Shown: piece after piece, positions 6,787 to 11,643 of the stretch
How positions within the stretch are numbered: position 1 is the first letter of the stretch
How the letters are laid out: every line of letters begins with the position of its first letter
Origin: Rhodospirillales bacterium
GTDB lineage: Bacteria > Pseudomonadota > Gammaproteobacteria > Steroidobacterales > Rariloculaceae
Direction: 5' to 3'
NCBI GenBank assembly: GCA_024640665.1
Contig: JAHEEO010000087.1
Span: 1 to 11,643, forward strand
DNA length: 11,643 nt
The notes under the pieces: model-generated
The model's database searches: none
Told to the model about the DNA's origin: nothing
What the model saw: the letters and a program-made list of their open reading frames with translations, nothing else
Program-made: the position numbers and the translations under genes

Positions 6787-8508
6787 TTAGTTTCTTTTGA
6801 AGAGCGATCTCAAGTCTTTTAGCGACCGAGTATTGATAATGTCTTCGGCAGCCAGCCAGCCACGTCGTGCCTGGTCGATGCCGTAGCGCATATATTCCAG
6901 GTCACCGGTATTGTGGGCGTCTGTTGAAATCGCAACTTTAAGGCCAATGTCCTTCGCCAGGCGGCAAGCGTCGCCGGACAAATCTAGCCGATCCGGGTGC
7001 GCGTTGAGCTCCAAAAAACACCCGCGCTGTTTCGCACCATTCATTAGCGCCTCCAGGTTGATCGCGTAGGGGTCGCGTTCATTGATCAGGCGTCCCGTAG
7101 GGTGGGCAAGAATCGTAAAGTAGGGGTTGTCCATCGCGCGTAAGATTCGCGCAGTCTGCTTATCCTTAGAGAGGTCGTATTGGTAATGCACGGCACAGAC
7201 AGTGAAGTCGAGTTCCTTTAGTACATGATTCGGCAAGTCTAATGAGCCGTCCTCGAGGATTTCGACCTCGGTCGATTTCAGAATGGAAATCCCATCGAGT
7301 TTTGCATTGAGCTTATCGATGGCCTCAAGCTGCTCAAAGACGCGTTTTTCGTCGAGTCCGTGGGCTATCGTGACGCGCTGAGAGTGGTCGTTAATCGATA
7401 CGTACTGGTAGCCACGCTGCGCAGCGGTATCGGCCATTTCTTCAAGCGTCGCATGACCATCACTGGCGCGCGTATGGCAGTGCAGATCGCCTCGAATGTC
7501 AGCAAGCGTTACGAGTTTGGGTAACTGGTCCAACCTGGCTGCTGCGATTTCGCCGTGATCCCTGCGTAGCTCCGGCGGTATGTAAGGCAGTCCCACACTT
7601 GCAAAGACTTCGGCTTCGGTTCTGCCTGCAACGCGTTTCTTCTGCCTAAAGACGCCGTACTCGTTGATCTTGAGACCCTGCTTAATGCCGAGTTTCCGCA
7701 GCGCGATATTGTGGGCCTTCGATCCCGTGAAATAGTGCAATGCCGCGCCGTAGCTGACTTGCGGAACGACGCGAACATCCACCGATATGCCTGCGCGCAG
7801 ATGCACCGTGGACCGGGTCGCGCCCTGGGAGACGATATCCTCGACTTCATCATAGTCAGCTAAGTGTTGCATGACGGGCGTGCCACGTTGGGCAGTGACC
7901 AGAATGTCGAGGTCGCCGATAGTCTCTTTGCGTCGGCGCAAGCTTCCGGCCACCGTAACGCTCTTAACGCCTTTGCATTTCTGCAGATAATCTAGCAGCG
8001 GCTGAGCAAAATCTTCTGCTTCGTTTAGCTTCATGCGCTGCGCACGAGCAGCAAGTTGCCGAACACCTTTGAGAATGGCTGACTCCGTCTTGGCGGCGAA
8101 ACCAGGCAGTTCACGAATACGCCCGGATTTGGCAGCCCGCTCGAGATCCGCCGCAGAACGAATATTTAGCCCGTGATACAGCGCTTTGACACGCTGTGGC
8201 CCGAGACCTTCGATCTTCATCAACTTGCTCAAGGCCGCGGGTGTTCGCGAACTCACTTGATCGAGCAACGGCAGTCGGCCGGTATCCACAATGACTTGAA
8301 TCTTGCCTGCCAGATCTTTGCCAATACTGGGCAGCTTAGACAAGTCTTGGCCTGCGGCAACGAGTTCGGCAAAACTCTTTGGATGACCGCGGATCATTTC
8401 TGCGGCATTTCGGTAAGCCCGGATCCGAAAGGGATTGGCACCTTCGATATCGAGCAAGTCGGCGAGTTCATCGAATATGTCTGCGATCTCGGTATTGTGA
8501 ACAGGCAT
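6787..8508 (-). CDS. polX: DNA polymerase/3'-5' exonuclease PolX
   Basis: The 573-residue length is normal for bacterial PolX. An N-terminal helix-hairpin-helix DNA-binding region (about 1-150; IEGLGPQRVKALY) leads to the polymerase X palm: GSLRRRKETIGDLDILV (188-204) supplies Asp199 and Asp201, DVRVV supplies the third Asp (244), and FTGSKAHN (260-267) is the primer/nucleotide motif. A C-terminal PHP exonuclease domain (about 338-573) keeps its metal ligands: DLHCHT (341-346), NDH (373-375), TEVE (413-416), AHPTGR (468-473), NAHPDRLD (502-509) and STDAHN (528-533). All catalytic residues of both domains appear intact. The enzyme fills short gaps and trims 3' ends in base-excision repair in the cytoplasm. 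The start is supported by AGGAA (8520-8516, minus strand) with a 7-base spacer. It is last in the minus-strand cluster, 40 bases after the CCC1-type gene, and no own promoter was seen in that gap. Confidence 0.97.
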   Translation of the reverse strand: MPVHNTEIADIFDELADLLDIEGANPFRIRAYRNAAEMIRGHPKSFAELVAAGQDLSKLPSIGKDLAGKIQVIVDTGRLPLLDQVSSRTPAALSKLMKIEGLGPQRVKALYHGLNIRSAADLERAAKSGRIRELPGFAAKTESAILKGVRQLAARAQRMKLNEAEDFAQPLLDYLQKCKGVKSVTVAGSLRRRKETIGDLDILVTAQRGTPVMQHLADYDEVEDIVSQGATRSTVHLRAGISVDVRVVPQVSYGAALHYFTGSKAHNIALRKLGIKQGLKINEYGVFRQKKRVAGRTEAEVFASVGLPYIPPELRRDHGEIAAARLDQLPKLVTLADIRGDLHCHTRASDGHATLEEMADTAAQRGYQYVSINDHSQRVTIAHGLDEKRVFEQLEAIDKLNAKLDGISILKSTEVEILEDGSLDLPNHVLKELDFTVCAVHYQYDLSKDKQTARILRAMDNPYFTILAHPTGRLINERDPYAINLEALMNGAKQRGCFLELNAHPDRLDLSGDACRLAKDIGLKVAISTDAHNTGDLEYMRYGIDQARRGWLAAEDIINTRSLKDLRSLFKRN

Positions 8509-8548
8509 GCGCTTATTCCTGTGCCTTAGAGTCGATGCGCCGAATCAT

Positions 8549-9124
8549 TTACGGCGACAAAACGTAGATGAGGCCTGCCGTCAGTGCAGCGATAAGCACT
8601 GCGCGCAAGCCAGCCCATAGCCAGAACTGCCCGCTGACTTGGCCAAGGAAGACGCCGAGAAGAAAGACCACGATGCTCGCAGCAAGTGCCGTCAAATCCA
8701 GCGGCGGCAACGGCAGCTGTAAGCCGATGCTCGCCAGATACAAAGGCGTCAGGATTGCCAGCGACAGCAGTAACGGCGCAAGACCGTTGATAGCAGCGAC
8801 GAGTACGGGCACCCAGCGCACGGCGGCCGCGTGTGTGGAGTCTGTCATTGGAGCCAGCATAGCGTTTTGCAATTCTTTAAACTCGCGCTTTCGCTCAGCC
8901 GATTCGCTTACGTAGGCGCTCGTAATGCCGCTGACACTGAGTGCAATTGCCGCGCCAAGGCAGGCACTGAACATGCTTGAAATGCTGACGTCGTTACTTA
9001 ATCGAAAGCCAACGGAAAGCCCAAACATTGTGAGCGCGCCGTCGAATCCATTGACGACAAAGTAGCGGCGCATGATGCGACGCGATCGCGATATCCGCAG
9101 CAGCTGAATCAGCGAATCTATCAA
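8549..9124 (-). CDS. VIT1/CCC1-family membrane protein (short, archaeal-like form)
   Basis: This 191-residue integral membrane protein has hydrophobic segments near 27-42, 50-66, 104-132, 144-162 and 168-189. Segment 1 contains NGFDGALTMFG (25-35), the Asp-Gly signature of VIT1/CCC1 transporters. Segment 2 runs into SGITSAYVSESAERKREFKE (65-84), the family pattern Sx2SAYxSExAER followed by an acidic/basic cytoplasmic stretch. The plant-type metal-binding insert after segment 2 is reduced to about 20 residues, which resembles archaeal COG1814 members. A role in moving Fe2+ or Mn2+ is inferred from the family only. The start is unusual: TTG at 9124 preceded by GGAGG (9133-9129, minus strand) with only a 4-base spacer; the first ATG is at codon 18 (9073) and would sit just before segment 1. 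It lies 30 bases after the DUF211 gene and 40 before polX. Confidence 0.75.
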   Translation of the reverse strand: MIDSLIQLLRISRSRRIMRRYFVVNGFDGALTMFGLSVGFRLSNDVSISSMFSACLGAAIALSVSGITSAYVSESAERKREFKELQNAMLAPMTDSTHAAAVRWVPVLVAAINGLAPLLLSLAILTPLYLASIGLQLPLPPLDLTALAASIVVFLLGVFLGQVSGQFWLWAGLRAVLIAALTAGLIYVLSP

Positions 9125-9128
9125 ATTG

Positions 9129-9133
9129 CCTCC
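9129..9133 (-). promoter_or_regulatory. Ribosome binding site deciding a TTG start
   Basis: A perfect GGAGG on the minus strand stands 4 bases before TTG 9124. It supports initiation at this TTG in preference to the ATG 51 bases further on, although the spacing is shorter than usual. Confidence 0.55.
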
Positions 9134-9154
9134 GGCAAGAGACCGCAGTACAAG

Positions 9155-9421
9155 CTAGCTCTTGGATTTCACGTCGACTGTAATGCAGTCGACGCTATGC
9201 AGTGAGCCGCCCAGTGCGCCAATGGTGTTTTTGATTCCTTCATAGTCGATGTCGTCACCATCGATGCGTACTTCGAGCGATTCAGTTTGTTCGTCCATTT
9301 CGAGTAGCTGAATCGTAACGGCACTTCCCGTTCCGTGCGCGGCTAGTCGGGTAGCAAACTCGACGATGTCGGGTTGGTGGGGCTTTAAAACGTCGAGCGT
9401 GAGGTGCGTTATTTTTGTCAT
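9155..9421 (-). CDS. DUF211 domain protein
   Basis: This 88-residue cytoplasmic protein matches the DUF211 family, known mainly from archaea (for example MTH889), along its whole length. It starts with MTKITHLTLDVLKPHQPDI, and later shows the acidic central strand EMDEQTESLEVRIDGDDIDYEGI (read in two parts: EMDEQTESLEVR and IDGDDIDYEGI) and ends with LGGSLHSVDCITVD. The predicted fold is ferredoxin-like, with alternating beta-alpha-beta units. The biochemical role is not established; structural work on relatives suggests an oligomeric, possibly ligand- or metal-binding protein. Its ATG is 9 bases after the symporter stop, and its weak Shine-Dalgarno AGGGT (9432-9428) overlaps that TAG, implying translational coupling. 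The CCC1-type membrane protein follows it, which makes a metal-linked role attractive but unproven. Confidence 0.85.
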   Translation of the reverse strand: MTKITHLTLDVLKPHQPDIVEFATRLAAHGTGSAVTIQLLEMDEQTESLEVRIDGDDIDYEGIKNTIGALGGSLHSVDCITVDVKSKS

Positions 9422-9430
9422 GGTAAGACC

Positions 9431-10792
9431 CTAAGAAACTGGAGCAGTTGCAGGCTGCGCAGCCTCACCGCTTCCAATCCATTTGTCCATTAGTTTGGCT
9501 GCAACGAGATCTCCAGCGACATTGATTGAGGTTCGACACATATCGAGGATCCGATCTACACCCATTAGCAGCGCAACACCTTCCGGTGGAATTCCTACAC
9601 TATTTAGAACCATCGCCAAGATTATGATGCCGACGCCTGGCGTTCCCGGTGAGCCGATGGAGGCGCCGACAGCCATCGCGACAATAAGTGCCATGCCACT
9701 TGCGCTGATATCGATGCCGTAAACCTGGGCGAGAAAAACAGCAGCAACACCTTGGTAAAGGGCGGTGCCATTCATATTTATCGTTGCACCGAGTGGAATG
9801 ACAAACTGGGCTATAGATGGCCGAACGCCGAGTTGCTCTTCGGCGGTCTTGATCGACAGTGGCATAACCGCAGCGGAGCTGGACGTCGAAAAGGCCAGCA
9901 GCAGCAGCTCTCGAGTTGCGCGGAGAAACGATCCTGGAGTTTGGGCAGCAAGAATCCACACGAGCGCCAAGTACACTAACAACAGCAGTATTAGCCCAAT
10001 GATCACGGTGACCACATAAAAGGCCATGCTGGCCAGTGCATCGAAACCAATTTGGCTCGTGAGTCTTGCCATCAGGCCAAAAACCGCAAAGGGTGCAAGG
10101 CGCATTGCCCACCGAACGACCGTCATACAGACTTGCTGGAGTGAGCTGAGAAGGTCAAGCAGTGGTTTTGACTGTTTCGGTGGCAGTGAGACCAGGGCGA
10201 TGCCGACAATCACCGCAAAGATCACGACCTGGAGCATTTCGCCTTGAACCATTGAACCTAAAGGATTGCCGGGTAACAGACCGATGAGGGTTTCCGGAAT
10301 TTCTTCGAGGCTCGGGGGCGTCAACGGCGGAGGGGTGTCGGCGGCCGCGGATTGTTGCAGGAGTTGGTCAGCCAGTCCGCGACCCGGGCGCAGGAGGCCG
10401 GCAATCCATAAGCCGATCGCGGCGGCGACTGCAGTTGTTGCGATGAAAAACATCACGACAATCAGGCCCAAGCGCCGAAGCTGTTCGACGTTTTCGCTCG
10501 AGGCCAGGCCCAAGATGATCGAGGCAAACACCAATGGAATGACGATCATTTGGACGGTTGCGAGAAAGAGCATGCCCGGAAGCGCCAACCAGTTGCCGAT
10601 CAACGCGCCGGTGGCCGCTTCAACGAATCCCGCCGCAGGGCCTAGTAGAAATCCAATTAGCAGCCCTAAAGCCAGGCCGATTAGAACCTTGAGCCACAGT
10701 CGACCCGCAACGAGAGCCGACAGGTGGCCTGCCAGCAGCTTCAGGGGTCGCGGCTGAAGCAGGGCCAAGTTCTGAAGTGGGCCGTTTGCCAT
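9431..10792 (-). CDS. Dicarboxylate/amino acid:cation symporter (DAACS, GltP/GltPh-type)
   Basis: This 453-residue inner-membrane transporter of the glutamate/aspartate/dicarboxylate family has a complete transport core: the serine-rich hairpin-1 motif STSSSAA (302-308), NMNGTALYQG (339-348) in TM7, the hairpin-2 region GASIGSPGTPGVG (376-388), and DRILDMCRTSINVAGD (413-428) in TM8. The TM8 spacing D413, D417, R420, N424, D428 equals GltPh D390, D394, R397, N401, D405. Arg420 corresponds to the residue that contacts a substrate side-chain carboxylate, so an acidic substrate such as glutamate, aspartate or a dicarboxylate is likely. The TM7 motif has Asn where GltPh has Asp312 (NMDG), a sodium-site residue. 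A proline-rich insert (154-160) lies in the loop after segment 3. It is first of the tightly spaced four-gene cluster. A TTGACT at 10838-10833 could be a -35 element, but the matching -10 is poor. The Shine-Dalgarno is weak. Confidence 0.96.
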   Translation of the reverse strand: MANGPLQNLALLQPRPLKLLAGHLSALVAGRLWLKVLIGLALGLLIGFLLGPAAGFVEAATGALIGNWLALPGMLFLATVQMIVIPLVFASIILGLASSENVEQLRRLGLIVVMFFIATTAVAAAIGLWIAGLLRPGRGLADQLLQQSAAADTPPPLTPPSLEEIPETLIGLLPGNPLGSMVQGEMLQVVIFAVIVGIALVSLPPKQSKPLLDLLSSLQQVCMTVVRWAMRLAPFAVFGLMARLTSQIGFDALASMAFYVVTVIIGLILLLLVYLALVWILAAQTPGSFLRATRELLLLAFSTSSSAAVMPLSIKTAEEQLGVRPSIAQFVIPLGATINMNGTALYQGVAAVFLAQVYGIDISASGMALIVAMAVGASIGSPGTPGVGIIILAMVLNSVGIPPEGVALLMGVDRILDMCRTSINVAGDLVAAKLMDKWIGSGEAAQPATAPVS

Positions 10793-10850
10793 GCTGTCAC
10801 ATTAGGTTAGCTAAACCGGCATCCTAAGCCGAAGTCAATCATGTAGCGAG

Positions 10851-10864
10851 TGTGGGTTTCCACA
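10851..10864. other. Small inverted repeat upstream of the symporter gene
   Basis: TGTGG (10851-10855) and CCACA (10860-10864) form a perfect 5-bp stem with a GTTT loop in the 167-base gap between the KdpE-like gene and the symporter. No T-run follows on either strand, so it is not a terminator; an operator role is possible but unsupported. The rest of this gap shows nothing clear. Confidence 0.2.
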
Positions 10865-10959
10865 TTGATCGCGACTCGAACAAACTGCAATGTGCGAATT
10901 TTCTATAACTTGCGTGTCTGCGCACAGCGACGCTCGCGCCAAAACGAATCTATGAATTG

Positions 10960-11640
10960 TTACTCACTGAATCGATAACCGACGCCCTGAATGGTCTGTA
11001 TATAACGCGGCTTGGTCGGTTCGTCACCTAGCTTTTGGCGCACGTGTCCAACGAGCACTCTGAGGTAATGAACATCGGATTCGTGCATAGGGCCCCAGAT
11101 TTTTCGAAGTATTTGTTGATGCGTAAGTACTTCTCCTGCATGAGACGCCAAAAAGCGTAAGAGTTCGTATTCTTTTCGTGAGACCTTTATTTCATTTTCT
11201 GCCTGGTAAACACGTCGCTTCACCAAGTCCAAGCGCAGTTCCCCAAACTTCAACTCAACAGCATCTCTTTTGTCGATTGCGGATGCCGTTCGAAGCAAGA
11301 CACGCAGTCTCGCCATCAATTCGGTAATGCTGAATGGCTTAACGACGTAGTCATTTGCGCCCGCATCCAATGCCGCGACTTTTTCAGTGGCGTCTGCTCT
11401 AGCTGACAATACGACAATTGGCGTGTCACTCCACTCACGAAGTCTTCGCAGCACATCCTGCCCATCAATATCCGGCAGTCCCAGATCGAGAATAATCACA
11501 TCGGGTCGTTCGGATATGCATTGAGCGATACCGTCTTCGCCTAAGCGCGATTCACAGACGGTGAATCCATTTGCTTCGATGCTGATGCGCAGAAATCTGC
11601 GTATCGATGCCTCGTCTTCGATAATGAGAATCTTAGGCAT
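10960..11640 (-). CDS. kdpE: OmpR-family response regulator, KdpE-like
   Basis: This 226-residue protein is almost the size of E. coli KdpE (225). The receiver domain (about 1-120) carries the acidic pocket Glu8/Asp9, phosphoacceptor Asp52 (ILDLGLPD), Ser79 and Lys101 (VVKPF). The OmpR/PhoB winged helix (about 128-225) contains SRKEYELLRFLA (154-165), KIWGPMHESDVHYLRV (178-193) and a GVGYRF end. The WGPxHxxxxHYLRVxxGxxRQKL pattern is a KdpE hallmark that separates it from PhoB and OmpR. KdpE, phosphorylated by KdpD, activates the high-affinity K+ ATPase operon. The ATG at 11640 lies 3 bases from the window edge, so neither its Shine-Dalgarno nor an upstream kdpD can be seen. No kdpFABC lies downstream; the next gene is the symporter after 167 bases. 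Confidence 0.9.
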   Translation of the reverse strand: MPKILIIEDEASIRRFLRISIEANGFTVCESRLGEDGIAQCISERPDVIILDLGLPDIDGQDVLRRLREWSDTPIVVLSARADATEKVAALDAGANDYVVKPFSITELMARLRVLLRTASAIDKRDAVELKFGELRLDLVKRRVYQAENEIKVSRKEYELLRFLASHAGEVLTHQQILRKIWGPMHESDVHYLRVLVGHVRQKLGDEPTKPRYIQTIQGVGYRFSE

Positions 11641-11643
11641 GGT

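Noticed and set aside
9600..10112. A 170-codon open frame on the minus strand inside the symporter gene
   Set aside because: It is out of frame with a strongly conserved transporter gene, is rich in Cys, Arg and His without domain structure, and has no ribosome binding site.
10266..10757. A 163-codon open frame on the + strand opposite the symporter
   Set aside because: Its product is a Pro/Arg/Ala/Ser-rich low-complexity chain typical of the antisense of a membrane-protein gene.
10810..10838. Sigma-70 promoter for the symporter cluster (TTGACT with 17-base spacing)
   Set aside because: The -35 is good but the hexamer at the right distance, TTTAGC, matches only three of six -10 positions, so it is mentioned with the gene and not called.

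Overview
The window looks like ordinary chromosomal DNA of a gammaproteobacterium, possibly an environmental lineage. This is inferred from a LysR regulator whose first 70 or so residues closely follow E. coli HdfR, a KdpE-type response regulator, a moderate GC content (judged by eye, not computed) and dense, short-gapped gene clusters. No rRNA, tRNA, insertion sequence, CRISPR array, phage gene or attachment site was seen.

Layout. Bases 3-125 hold the end of an unidentified + strand gene. A LysR-type regulator (205-1038, minus) faces away from a + strand run of four functions: an OmpA-domain envelope protein (1234-2685), a succinylglutamate desuccinylase/aspartoacylase-family zinc hydrolase split by an in-frame TAG (2820-3857), a CNNM/DUF21 membrane protein (3900-4916) and a Na/phosphate cotransporter with a PhoU-like tail (5065-6738). 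The 195-base divergent region between regulator and OmpA gene contains a 60-base tract of about 13% GC, an inverted repeat and a perfect 13-base T-N11-A dyad of the LysR-box type. Converging on the phosphate transporter is a minus-strand run, in transcription order: a KdpE-like response regulator (11640-10960), a dicarboxylate/amino acid:cation symporter (10792-9431), a DUF211 protein (9421-9155), a VIT1/CCC1-family membrane protein (9124-8549) and the X-family DNA polymerase PolX (8508-6787). The symporter, DUF211, CCC1 and PolX genes are 9, 30 and 40 bases apart and are probably cotranscribed.

How the genes may work together. Much of the window concerns small-ion and solute homeostasis at the inner membrane: phosphate (Na/Pi transporter), divalent metals (CNNM-type and CCC1-type proteins), organic acids or amino acids (DAACS symporter) and perhaps potassium (KdpE). 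The OmpA-domain protein is an envelope-anchoring factor and PolX is a base-excision repair type polymerase. No single pathway is proven by the context.

The most notable points are the nonsense codon that separates the catalytic and C-terminal domains of the hydrolase, the eukaryotic-CNNM-like signature of the DUF21 protein, the pairing of DUF211 with a short CCC1-type protein, the three-fold helical repeat of the OmpA-domain protein, and the LysR-box dyad. I did not find a clearly new multi-gene system.
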